Shown piece after piece: positions 26,456 to 35,296 of a DNA stretch of 64,000 bases. The position numbers were made by a program, and so were the translations under genes. The DNA is taken from contig NZ_CP137624.1 in the NCBI RefSeq assembly GCF_033880585.1, positions 3,879,501 through 3,943,500 on the forward strand, given 5' to 3'. Position 1 is the first letter of the stretch. Every line of letters starts with the position of its first letter. The notes under the pieces are model-generated. The model was given only the letters and a program-made list of their open reading frames with translations, did no database searches and was not told the DNA's origin. This DNA comes from Lysinibacillus louembei. GTDB lineage: Bacteria > Bacillota > Bacilli > Bacillales_A > Planococcaceae.

Positions 26456-27991
26456 TTAAACTGGGTAAACAGGGTGTTTACGGAAAGGTGGTAATATTTG
26501 CTTTGAACCATAATAATGTAAGCGCTTCACTAATGTTTCACGCAAATGGCCTGGTGCAATGATTTCATCGATTACTAGCTCTGAGGCAAGCTTATATAAA
26601 TCGATTTCTTGTTTATATTCCTCGATTTTTTCTTTCACAAATTGCATGCGTTCTTTCGGGTCCTCAATCGCTTCAATTTTATTTGAATATACCGCATTTA
26701 CAGCTGCCTCTGGTCCCATTACAGCAATTTGCGCTGTTGGAAGGGCGATGCATACATCTGGCTCAAAGGCTGGGCCACACATTGCATATAAGCCTGCACC
26801 ATATGCTTTGCGCACAATAACAGAGATTTTTGGCACTGTTGCAGAGCTCATTGCTGAAATCAGCTTAGCACCATGTCGGATAATTCCTGCTCGCTCCACC
26901 TTCGTGCCAATCATAAAGCCTGGTACATCGGCTAGGAATAGCAACGGAATTGAAAAGGCATCACATAGCGTAATAAATTTTGCCGCTTTGTCAGCTGAAT
27001 CAACGAAAAGTACGCCACCTTTGACTTTTGGCTGATTTGCAACGATACCAACTACTTGCCCATTGATTCTCGCTAAGCCTGTAATAAGCTCTGGTGCAAA
27101 TAGCCTTTTAATTTCAAAGAAGCTATTTTCATCAATTAATTGATTAATTGCCTCGTACATATCGAACGGTGCATTTTGATTTTCTGGAATAATTTCCTCC
27201 AACGTTCGCCCCGCAATAGGTTGAAGTGCCTCTTGCACAGGTGGCATTTCTCCAAAATTGCTAGGAAAATAGCTAATATATTGCCTCGCCTGCTCAATTG
27301 CCTCTTGCTCAGATGTAGCAAGTACATCACCACAGCCACTTACTGAGCAATGCATGCGTGCTCCGCCCATTTCCTCCAATGTTACTTTCTCACCAATTAC
27401 CTTTTCCGCCATACGTGGTGAGCCTAAATACATTGAGGCATTGCCTTCCACCATAATAACGATATCGCAAAATGCCGGAATATAGGCACCACCAGCGGCT
27501 GAAGGGCCGAATAAAATACAAATTTGCGGCACAACTCCGCTCATTCTCACTTGATTATGGAATATTTTACCTGCACCACGTCGTCCTGGGAACATTTCGA
27601 GCTGGTCGGTAATACGTGCACCTGCGGAATCAACTAAATAGAGCATCGGTACTTGTAATTTTTCAGCTGTTTCCTGAATGCGAATGATTTTTTCAACTGT
27701 ACGTGAACCCCATGAGCCCGCCTTAATTGTTGAATCATTTGCCATCACACAAACTGTTTCACCGTTTATTTTTCCGATAGCACAGACCACGCCATCCGCA
27801 GGTAAATCACCTGCTTCACAATTGGCAAAGCGGCCATCCTCTTCATATTGTCCATCATCAAATAGCAAGGCTAAACGGTCACGTACAAATAGTTTATTTG
27901 TTTCAGCTAGCTTATCATGATATTTTTGTGCGCCACCTGCATAAATAGCATCGATTTTTTGCTGTAGCTGCTCATTATATTGTTTTGTCAT
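26456..27991 (-). CDS. Acyl-CoA carboxylase carboxyltransferase (beta) subunit
   Basis: Biotin-dependent carboxyltransferase of the propionyl/methylcrotonyl-CoA carboxylase type; 511 residues. Two crotonase-like halves carry the oxyanion-hole segments FGPSAAGGAYIPAFCDI and VRKAYGAGLYAMCG, with SAGARITDQLEMFPGRRGAG and FLADVPGFMIGTKVERAGI. The start is ATG at 27991 after AAAGGGGTG. The next gene upstream encodes a matching small biotin carrier, but no biotin carboxylase subunit is nearby, so the acyl substrate and partner are open. A decarboxylase alpha subunit is an alternative. Confidence 0.85.
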   Translation of the reverse strand: MTKQYNEQLQQKIDAIYAGGAQKYHDKLAETNKLFVRDRLALLFDDGQYEEDGRFANCEAGDLPADGVVCAIGKINGETVCVMANDSTIKAGSWGSRTVEKIIRIQETAEKLQVPMLYLVDSAGARITDQLEMFPGRRGAGKIFHNQVRMSGVVPQICILFGPSAAGGAYIPAFCDIVIMVEGNASMYLGSPRMAEKVIGEKVTLEEMGGARMHCSVSGCGDVLATSEQEAIEQARQYISYFPSNFGEMPPVQEALQPIAGRTLEEIIPENQNAPFDMYEAINQLIDENSFFEIKRLFAPELITGLARINGQVVGIVANQPKVKGGVLFVDSADKAAKFITLCDAFSIPLLFLADVPGFMIGTKVERAGIIRHGAKLISAMSSATVPKISVIVRKAYGAGLYAMCGPAFEPDVCIALPTAQIAVMGPEAAVNAVYSNKIEAIEDPKERMQFVKEKIEEYKQEIDLYKLASELVIDEIIAPGHLRETLVKRLHYYGSKQILPPFRKHPVYPV

Positions 27992-28012
27992 TTTACTCAC
28001 CCCTTTGTGGCA

Positions 28013-28225
28013 CTATTCTAGCTCTAAAAGGACCGCCTCTTCATCAATAAAGTCGCCCTCTGCTACAAGTATTTTCTTTACAGTGCCAGCAACTTCCGCT
28101 TCACATGGAATCTCCATTTTCATTGATTCTAAGATGATTAATGTTTGTCCAACCGTTACAGTATCCCCTTCTTTTACGCTTACCTCGAAAACTGTACCTG
28201 CCATTGGTGCTTTTACTTGTGTCAT
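28013..28225 (-). CDS. Small biotin carboxyl carrier (biotinyl-lipoyl domain) protein
   Basis: Seventy-residue single-domain biotinyl protein. The attachment site is ESMKME with Lys36, in a full hammerhead fold (KAPMAGTVFEVSVKEGDTV, then AEVAGTVKKILVAEGDFI). The start is ATG at 28225 after AAAGGGGG; the open upstream codons lack a ribosome binding site. It is 21 bases upstream of the carboxyltransferase gene and presumably carries carboxybiotin to it. Confidence 0.88.
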   Translation of the reverse strand: MTQVKAPMAGTVFEVSVKEGDTVTVGQTLIILESMKMEIPCEAEVAGTVKKILVAEGDFIDEEAVLLELE

Positions 28226-28341
28226 TTGAAAATCCCCCTTTGTGTAATTGAACAAAGTTGTTCCTCTTTATTGTACGTTACTCGTATAATGGTTTCCAAC
28301 TATTTTTCACTTTTTCTTCTTTTATGCAGTCTATTTCTGCT

Positions 28342-28731
28342 CTAGTCCTTATTTTTATTTTGTATAAATTGCGCTCCTTGCTTCAACCATTTAAGCAAAC
28401 GTTCATGCTCTGTTTGAAGCTCATGATATTTCAATTCTAGCTGCCCATACGCCTCTGTTAATTCCTCAAAGCTCGTTAAAGCAAGCTTCAAATGACTACG
28501 CATCAGCTGCTTTGGTCTTTTCTTAACGGTGCCGAGCATTTGCCCATATTGCGCTCTTAATGTTTTATTCCAACGAAAGCCACATGCTTGCTTCGTACGG
28601 TTTAATACAGCGGCTGCCTCTTCAAACGCTTCAAGCTGTGTTTTTCCATTTTGCACAAATTGAATAACAATTTCCGCTAATTTTTCATCATCAGCAACTG
28701 TCCATTGATCTTTTCTTCTTTTTGCTTCCAT
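28342..28731 (-). CDS. RsfA/GerR family sporulation transcription regulator
   Basis: Myb/SANT-like DNA-binding protein of 129 residues. The N-terminal domain is KRRKDQWTVADDEKLAEIVIQ followed by LEAFEEAAAVLNRTKQACGFRWN; a coiled coil lies near the C-terminus (ELTEAYGQLELKYHELQTEHER, two heptad stretches). It lies where B. subtilis has ylbO (gerR), a mother-cell regulator, and RsfA is the forespore paralogue. The start is ATG at 28731 after AGAGGTG. CATATAGT upstream resembles a SigE -10 box, but the -35 is poor. Confidence 0.85.
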   Translation of the reverse strand: MEAKRRKDQWTVADDEKLAEIVIQFVQNGKTQLEAFEEAAAVLNRTKQACGFRWNKTLRAQYGQMLGTVKKRPKQLMRSHLKLALTSFEELTEAYGQLELKYHELQTEHERLLKWLKQGAQFIQNKNKD

Positions 28732-28872
28732 CTCTATCACCTCTTATTTTTTTACTACTATATGCAGCAGATGGTGAAATAGAATCGGGAATCTATTGAA
28801 AATATTAAATAGAATATACGTTTCTTTGTGGCTAGTTAACGTAGGTACAAATGGTTTTTAGCAAATAAATTA

Positions 28873-28910
28873 AGGCTGTCTGAAAAAATATAATTTTTCT
28901 CAGACAGCCT
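28873..28910 (-). terminator. Terminator downstream of the enoyl-CoA hydratase-like gene
   Basis: AGGCTGTCTGA (28910-28900, minus strand) pairs with TCAGACAGCCT (28883-28873), followed by TAATTTATTT, six bases after the stop. Confidence 0.8.
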
Positions 28911-28915
28911 CTTCC

Positions 28916-29680
28916 TCATTTCTTTGGTTTTGTTAAAAAAACGTTAACAGCTTGGTGATGTGCATCACTCTCCCATAGCTTTGCACATGTCCGCACTTCC
29001 TCCATCACGCGCTCATACATATTGCGCTCACGCCATTTGCGCAGCTCAATCTCTTTATATGCTTGATGGACAGATGGATGGATTTTACGCATATCGTCAA
29101 TAAAATCTAGTAGTGCCTCTTGCTTCGTTCCATAAAAAACATGCATAGCCCATCCGATATCGTATAATGTTTGCGCATCATAGGCCTTTGCATCAACAAG
29201 CATTTTTAATGCCTGGTCATGACGTAAGCCTCTTTCAAATAAATACGTACCGCCACCCCAGCCACTCGTAATCGCCAAAGTCCCTTGAATAAAGCCTGCC
29301 TTCGCATGATTTGCTATTAAACGGAAATCACAGGCTGTCGCAATTTCACAGCCTCCACCGACCGCTGTTCCATTAATCAACGCAATTGTTGGCACTGGTA
29401 ATGTCGCAAGCTTATATAAAATTTTCGCCATTTTACTCAGCATACCAAATGCTTCGTCCTCTGTTTGCAATGCGTGAAAAACAGATAAATCCCCACCAGA
29501 GCAAAAAGACCTTTCACCTGTACCCGTAATAACAAAAAAGCGAACATTATCGTTTTGTTCCACATATGTAATTGCCTCTTGCAGGCCATTCATTACTTCA
29601 TCATTAACTGCATTGCGTTTATCCTCACGATGGATAGTAAATGTAACGATTCCCTCTTTATGTTCTAATAAATAAGCCAT
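28916..29680 (-). CDS. Enoyl-CoA hydratase/isomerase family protein
   Basis: Crotonase-fold enzyme of 254 residues, probably acting on acyl-CoA. The first oxyanion-hole segment is FCSGGDLSVF, the second INGTAVGGGCEIATACDFR. In the region of the usual catalytic glutamates it has GFIQGTLAITSGWGGGTYL, so the exact reaction cannot be named. Upstream codons are open to 29713, but they run through the dispersed repeat; the GAGGGGG site fits the ATG at 29680 (MAYLLEHKEG) with seven bases. It stands between rpmF and gerR, where B. subtilis has other genes. Confidence 0.8.
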   Translation of the reverse strand: MAYLLEHKEGIVTFTIHREDKRNAVNDEVMNGLQEAITYVEQNDNVRFFVITGTGERSFCSGGDLSVFHALQTEDEAFGMLSKMAKILYKLATLPVPTIALINGTAVGGGCEIATACDFRLIANHAKAGFIQGTLAITSGWGGGTYLFERGLRHDQALKMLVDAKAYDAQTLYDIGWAMHVFYGTKQEALLDFIDDMRKIHPSVHQAYKEIELRKWRERNMYERVMEEVRTCAKLWESDAHHQAVNVFLTKPKK

Positions 29681-29694
29681 TTCCATTCCCCCTC

Positions 29695-29730
29695 GAGTGC
29701 CAGGCACACACACAATTTACACACAATTTA
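29695..29730. repeat. Dispersed palindromic repeat, copy 3
   Basis: On the minus strand two AAATTGTG blocks precede GTGTGCCTGGCACTC (29709-29695), directly against the GAGGGGG ribosome binding site of the enoyl-CoA hydratase-like gene. Orientation relative to the gene is opposite to copies 1 and 2. Confidence 0.8.
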
Positions 29731-29766
29731 ATCGTAGCGAATAACATGCTGTTTGACAATACGAAA

Positions 29767-29805
29767 AAAGGCGAATGAAGAGCCATGGCCTCTTCATTCG
29801 CCTTT
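29767..29805 (-). terminator. Terminator downstream of rpmF
   Basis: A 16-base perfect stem (29767-29782 with 29790-29805) around a 7-base loop is followed on the minus strand by TTTCGT. It lies 19 bases after the rpmF stop. Confidence 0.85.
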
Positions 29806-29823
29806 ATATAGCGCAATACTGAA

Positions 29824-29997
29824 TTATTTCGCTACTACTTCTTTACCTTTATAGTGTCCGCAAGCTTTACAAACACGGTGAGCTAATTTATGTTCACCAC
29901 AGTTTGGGCAAGCTACCATACCAGGTACAGATAATTTGAAATGCGTACGACGCTTTCTTTTTGCAGTTTTAGAAGTTCTTCTAAATGGTACAGCCAT
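29824..29997 (-). CDS. rpmF: Ribosomal protein bL32
   Basis: Large-subunit ribosomal protein of 57 residues, starting [19 protein letters not shown] from the ATG at 29997 behind AAGGAGGTG. The zinc ribbon with CPNCG and CKACG is complete, so this is the zinc-binding (C+) form. Cotranscribed with the upstream ylbN, as in most bacteria. Confidence 0.98.
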   Translation of the reverse strand: MAVPFRRTSKTAKRKRRTHFKLSVPGMVACPNCGEHKLAHRVCKACGHYKGKEVVAK

Positions 29998-30020
29998 TAT
30001 TGGCACCTCCTTACAGATAG

Positions 30021-30554
30021 TTATTCATCTGTTTGATCAAAATACTTAGCTAAATCAGCCAGTCTTGGATCCACTTTTGGTTCGTCATCTTTACGACTAA
30101 GAGCCACATCTTCATCCGTAGCATAAGACCAGTTTTTTCCACCATGCACTTGTCCTTCGGTATTTTCTTTAAATACTTGCATTGGCACTTCAAGAAGCAC
30201 TAGCTCCTCTAAAACCGGCTTCATGTCGATTACTTCGCCTTCGATATAATGTATATCTCCATCTAAATCGCCACGCTTATCCTCATCAATCCAGCTAAAT
30301 ACTTCAACTGTATCGACTTCAATCGGAAATTCCACATCTTCCCATGTTCTTGCACAAGGAAGCGTTAATGTCGCACTTAATGTAAATTGACAAGTCATTT
30401 GCGATGCACCAAATGTGCATAGCCCTTTTACATGTGCGGGTGAGATTGCACGAATATCTGTATTGCGTTCTTTCACTTCATCCAATTGTATTTCTGCATC
30501 AAGTGGAAGCCCGTTTTGACGATATTTCGACAGTTGATGAATTGACCATTTCAT
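30021..30554 (-). CDS. ylbN: YceD/DUF177 family protein (YlbN)
   Basis: Protein of 177 residues of the YceD family, which is nearly always encoded before rpmF and is linked to 23S rRNA/50S assembly in other bacteria. It shows [37 protein letters not shown] (paired cysteines), and an acidic C-terminus ([17 protein letters not shown]). It is read from a consensus sigma-A promoter 32 bases upstream. Confidence 0.9.
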   Translation of the reverse strand: MKWSIHQLSKYRQNGLPLDAEIQLDEVKERNTDIRAISPAHVKGLCTFGASQMTCQFTLSATLTLPCARTWEDVEFPIEVDTVEVFSWIDEDKRGDLDGDIHYIEGEVIDMKPVLEELVLLEVPMQVFKENTEGQVHGGKNWSYATDEDVALSRKDDEPKVDPRLADLAKYFDQTDE

Positions 30555-30585
30555 TCATTAATCACCTCGTTAGACAACAATGTTG

Positions 30586-30614
30586 ATTATATAGATTTAT
30601 AAATTAGATGTCAA
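30586..30614 (-). promoter_or_regulatory. Consensus sigma-A promoter of ylbN-rpmF
   Basis: TTGACA (30614-30609), a 17-base spacer and TATAAT (30591-30586) on the minus strand: a perfect consensus, fitting high expression of a ribosomal protein operon. Confidence 0.85.
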
Positions 30615-30688
30615 GATAATTTCTTGTCACTATATGAAATTACGTTAAGACCATTTTTGAAGTATGCAAGAAAGCGACATCTCTATCA

Positions 30689-30710
30689 TGTATAATGTGT
30701 ATATTATACA
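30689..30710 (+). promoter_or_regulatory. Inverted repeat over the tmcAL -10 region
   Basis: TGTATAAT (30689-30696) and ATTATACA (30703-30710) form an exact dyad with a 6-base centre. TATAAT within the left arm may be the -10 of tmcAL, though no clear -35 lies 17 bases upstream. It may be an operator; no regulator is known to me. Confidence 0.4.
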
Positions 30711-30741
30711 TTGAACATACTTATTAGTGGGGGGAGAATTT

Positions 30742-31941
30742 ATGCAGGCTGTCGGTGTTGTCGTGGAATACAATCCCTTTCATAATGGACATGCTTATCA
30801 TGTGCAGCAAGCAAAGAAATTAACAGGGGCAAATATTGTGATTGCCGTCATGAGCGGGCAATTTTTACAACGTGGTGAGCCTGCACTTGTCGATAAATGG
30901 TCTCGTACAAAAATGGCACTTGCCAGCGGTGTTGACCTTGTCATAGAGCTTCCATATGTTTTCAGCACTGCGCATGCCAAACAATTTGCCTATGGAGCAA
31001 TTTCTTTACTACATGCGGTAGGCTGTAAAACTTTTGCGTTTGGCAGTGAAGATGGCAGACTTCAGCCATTCCTAGATAGTTTTGCGCTTATTGATCGAAA
31101 TAGAGCCCTCTACGACGCTCTAATTAAAGAATATATTGCGACAGGTATTAGCTACCCAAAGGCTTTACAACAGGCGTATACGACTTTACAGCAGCAATTC
31201 CCTGGAGCTTATATTGATTTAGCGAAGCCGAATAATATTTTAGGCTTTCATTACATTGAAGCGGCATATTCATTAAATGCCGAAATACAGCCTGTGACGA
31301 TTACACGCATTGGTGCTGGCTATCATGATGCAATTGACGAACAAAGCCAAATTGCTAGTGCGACAGGTATACGTCAGGCCTTGTTTCACAAGCAAACTTT
31401 GCAGCATGTAGCACAGTTCGTACCATCTACTACCTATCAGCTTTTAGAGGAGTGGCAGCAAACATACAAAGCGTTTGCAAGCTGGCATGCTTTTTGGCCA
31501 TTTTTGCGCTTTGCTATTTTACGCCATACCCCTGAGCAGCTAACAATGTTTCCAGATGTAGCAGAAGGGATTGAACATGCCCTTATAAAGCACGCTAAAA
31601 ATGCAAGGTCATTCGATGATTTTATGGAAAAAATCAAATCAAAGCGCTATACGTGGACACGCTTACAAAGAATTTTAACACATATTTATACAGGCATTAC
31701 GAAGGAGCAGCTTCATGCTCATGTCACACCTTCTTACATTCGATTACTTGGTATGACAGAAAATGGCCAGCGTTATTTGTCCATTCATAAAAAACATATG
31801 ACATTGCCCTTAATTAGCCGTGTCGCTGCTGTTCAAAATACTATGCTAGCACTTGATATACAAGCGACAACGATGTATCAACAAGGTTTGCCATGCCAAA
31901 CAATCCACGATGACTACAATGTGCCACCTATACGCAAGTAA
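30742..31941 (+). CDS. tmcAL: tRNA-Met cytidine acetate ligase TmcAL
   Basis: Forms N4-acetylcytidine at the wobble base of elongator tRNA-Met using acetate and ATP; 399 residues (ylbM in B. subtilis). The nucleotidyltransferase motif is VVEYNPFHNGHAYHVQQA with the HNGH loop, followed by VMSGQFLQRGEPALVDKW and DLVIELPYVFST. The C-terminal half (YTWTRLQRILTHI and YIRLLGMTENGQ) is helical and binds tRNA. The start is ATG at 30742 behind GGGGGGAG; an in-frame GTG upstream overlaps that site. Divergent from ylbN. Confidence 0.95.
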   Translation: MQAVGVVVEYNPFHNGHAYHVQQAKKLTGANIVIAVMSGQFLQRGEPALVDKWSRTKMALASGVDLVIELPYVFSTAHAKQFAYGAISLLHAVGCKTFAFGSEDGRLQPFLDSFALIDRNRALYDALIKEYIATGISYPKALQQAYTTLQQQFPGAYIDLAKPNNILGFHYIEAAYSLNAEIQPVTITRIGAGYHDAIDEQSQIASATGIRQALFHKQTLQHVAQFVPSTTYQLLEEWQQTYKAFASWHAFWPFLRFAILRHTPEQLTMFPDVAEGIEHALIKHAKNARSFDDFMEKIKSKRYTWTRLQRILTHIYTGITKEQLHAHVTPSYIRLLGMTENGQRYLSIHKKHMTLPLISRVAAVQNTMLALDIQATTMYQQGLPCQTIHDDYNVPPIRK

Positions 31942-31959
31942 AATGTAGCAGCAGCCTAA

Positions 31960-32004
31960 AAAGCTGACAGAAACGTAGATGGACCTAGCGTTTCTGTCAG
32001 CTTT
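31960..32004. terminator. Bidirectional terminator between tmcAL and sepM
   Basis: A 16-base perfect stem (31960-31975 with 31989-32004) between the two convergent genes, with A and T runs on its flanks. Confidence 0.85.
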
Positions 32005-32008
32005 CCTC

Positions 32009-33055
32009 TTATTTTTTCGGCTCTAGTGCTTGTAAATAAGCTAATACATCATCCACTGTTTTAACAGGGACAACTTTCATCTTTGTGCCAATATCCTCTG
32101 CGGTCTTAACTGCAGCTGCATAGTTGGACTCGACTTTAGGGTTATACTGGCGCATTTCTGTTGTAATTTCATCATCTGGCGCAAAGAAAATCTCCATACC
32201 ATCACGATCTGCAGCGATCACCTTTCGTTCAATACCACCAATGCGCCCTACGGTACCATCTTCATTCATTTCACCTGTTCCCGCAACAGCGTAACCCTTT
32301 GTTAAATCTTCATCTAATAATTGATTCAAAATTTCCAATGTAAACATCAAGCCTGCAGAAGGTCCACCGATATCCTCTGCATTGATTTTCACTTTTGGAT
32401 CGGTTTTAATTGATTTACTTTCTGTAAACATAATGCCTAGCCCTACTCGCCCATCCGAATCAGGAATTTCCTTTAACTGTACATTTTTCGTTAATAATTC
32501 GTTATTGCGATTAATAACAAGCTCCACAGCATCATCTTTTTGCGCCTTACTAATAATTTCTACTAGCTCTGATTGCTTCTGTATGCGCTGTCCATTCACT
32601 TCAACAATTTCATCCCCAGCCTTGACGATACCTTCAGCGGCACCTCCAGCTAGCACGTTTAATACGTAGACGCCTTTCCATGTTACATTATAGTCTAGCC
32701 CTGCTTTTGAAAAGGCTACATAAAGTGCGTTAAATTGTGAATCTGTCATCAGCTTTAATTGACGAATATTATATTCTTCTTCATCTTCTTCTTTTTGACG
32801 TACAGTATTGAGCTGCATAATTTCCTGATGCTCATTAAAGAAAGCAACTGCATATAAAAGCGGCGTCGCCCTCATCATGGAGACAGTCATTAAATTAAAT
32901 GTTCCTTCATCTTCTGTATCTCCATTTTGGACATTTACAAACTCACTAACATCATACGCACTTCCAGGACTCATAATGTACGAATCAAGCTTGTAAAGCG
33001 TTAAAAAACTGAACATGAGCAAAGCCACTACAATAATGGCTAACCTTTTTTTCAT
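32009..33055 (-). CDS. SepM/YlbL family PDZ-Lon serine protease
   Basis: Membrane-anchored serine protease of 348 residues (ylbL position). An N-terminal transmembrane segment (about 4-22) precedes a PDZ domain (about 115-195, GVYVLNVLAGGAAEGIVKAGD). The C-terminal Lon-type (S16) protease domain has catalytic Ser233 in IGGPSAGLMFTLE and Lys278 in GGIERKVIAA. Streptococcal SepM matures a competence pheromone; in Bacillus, YlbL has been tied to degradation of the cell-division inhibitor YneA. It converges on tmcAL. Confidence 0.92.
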   Translation of the reverse strand: MKKRLAIIVVALLMFSFLTLYKLDSYIMSPGSAYDVSEFVNVQNGDTEDEGTFNLMTVSMMRATPLLYAVAFFNEHQEIMQLNTVRQKEEDEEEYNIRQLKLMTDSQFNALYVAFSKAGLDYNVTWKGVYVLNVLAGGAAEGIVKAGDEIVEVNGQRIQKQSELVEIISKAQKDDAVELVINRNNELLTKNVQLKEIPDSDGRVGLGIMFTESKSIKTDPKVKINAEDIGGPSAGLMFTLEILNQLLDEDLTKGYAVAGTGEMNEDGTVGRIGGIERKVIAADRDGMEIFFAPDDEITTEMRQYNPKVESNYAAAVKTAEDIGTKMKVVPVKTVDDVLAYLQALEPKK

Positions 33056-33219
33056 AGTGCCTCCGACTCCTTTTTGCCTCTTACAATCAATAACATCTAG
33101 ATTTTTTCAAATAAATTTGAAAGAAATCTGCGATATCCTCTGAATTAAAACAATGTATGCATACGCTATACAACTTATAAATTCAGGCGTATTCTGATGA
33201 ATCATGATAAATAGCACGA

Positions 33220-34161
33220 ATGCATATAGTTAGTGTAACACTTGTGACAAAACTTCACAAAATATTGAAAAGAGTTGATGTTATTACACAGTTTTTCGCT
33301 ATTTTCATTTGTTTCACATTAATTATTTTACTCCTTCTTTTCCCTGGTGTCGCACATGAAGGAGCAGATTTAGGTGTTCATTTATTTATGGAGGCACTAT
33401 TTCCATATTTGCTGCCATACTTAATTTTAACGAGCTGGTTGTTGCGCATTACTAGTAAGTACACAGCACATCCATTTTTATTATATGTGAAAACATACGT
33501 CATTAGTGCCCTAGGTGGATTTCCTACAGGGGCCGCTGCAATTGCCCAGCTTGTCAAATCGCAGGAGCTGTCACAAAGAGAGGCAGCTATTTTACTTGGC
33601 ATTTGTCACTGTCCAAGCCCTCTCTTTATTATAGGCTTTGTCAGTTTAGATTTAATCAGCGATGTCACGATTGGATGGCAATATTTAATTGTGCTACATA
33701 TTTTCTCACTTCTCTTGCTTTGTATCGTTTATTTTGCTTTACCTCATCATAAAAGACAAAAAGCATCGCAATCCATTGCCGCTCGCCATGCTTTTGCTCA
33801 TAGCCTTAAAGATAGCGTGCCAACAGTGCTCGTTGTTTGTGCAACAATCGTTTTTTTCACAACGATTTATGCAGTTCTCTTGCATAGTATGAATCATTTC
33901 TTCACATTGAATAACAATTTGCAAATTTTCTTCGCTGCTTTGCTTGAAATGACAAATGGCTTGCGTTTAATGCAGCTAAATTACGAGGGTACATTACTTG
34001 TGTTAGCACTTGTAACAGGATTAACTGCACAAAGCTTAAGTATTCATATGCAGGTGCTTGTTATTGCCAAGTCGAATGCTATCGCCTTTCGACCATATAT
34101 ATATATGCGCCTTCTTTATATTGCTGTTATCCCTGTATTGTATTGGTTGATTTTCATCTAA
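33220..34161 (+). CDS. ylbJ: Sporulation integral membrane protein YlbJ
   Basis: Polytopic membrane protein of up to 313 residues with Gate/nucleoside-recognition-type segments (ALFPYLLPYLILTSWL, SALGGFPTGAAAIAQLV, HCPSPLFIIGFV). YlbJ is needed for spore cortex formation in B. subtilis and is SigE-controlled. This copy is roughly 90 residues shorter than the B. subtilis protein. The start is unsure: ATG at 33220 lacks a ribosome binding site, and CATATAGT over that ATG resembles a SigE -10, which would place the true start further in, for example TTG at 33265. Confidence 0.85.
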   Translation: MHIVSVTLVTKLHKILKRVDVITQFFAIFICFTLIILLLLFPGVAHEGADLGVHLFMEALFPYLLPYLILTSWLLRITSKYTAHPFLLYVKTYVISALGGFPTGAAAIAQLVKSQELSQREAAILLGICHCPSPLFIIGFVSLDLISDVTIGWQYLIVLHIFSLLLLCIVYFALPHHKRQKASQSIAARHAFAHSLKDSVPTVLVVCATIVFFTTIYAVLLHSMNHFFTLNNNLQIFFAALLEMTNGLRLMQLNYEGTLLVLALVTGLTAQSLSIHMQVLVIAKSNAIAFRPYIYMRLLYIAVIPVLYWLIFI

Positions 34162-34181
34162 AATTTTTTAACGAAGAGAAT

Positions 34182-34221
34182 AGAGGATACCTAAAAAGAT
34201 ATATCTCTTTAGGCATCCTCT
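34182..34221. terminator. Terminator between ylbJ and coaD
   Basis: AGAGGATACCTAAA (from 34182) pairs with TTTAGGCATCCTCT (to 34221) with one mismatch, between convergent genes and next to the coaD stop. Confidence 0.75.
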
Positions 34222-34224
34222 ACG

Positions 34225-35281
<1,057 letters not shown>

Positions 35282-35296
35282 AGTTTCACCAAACCT

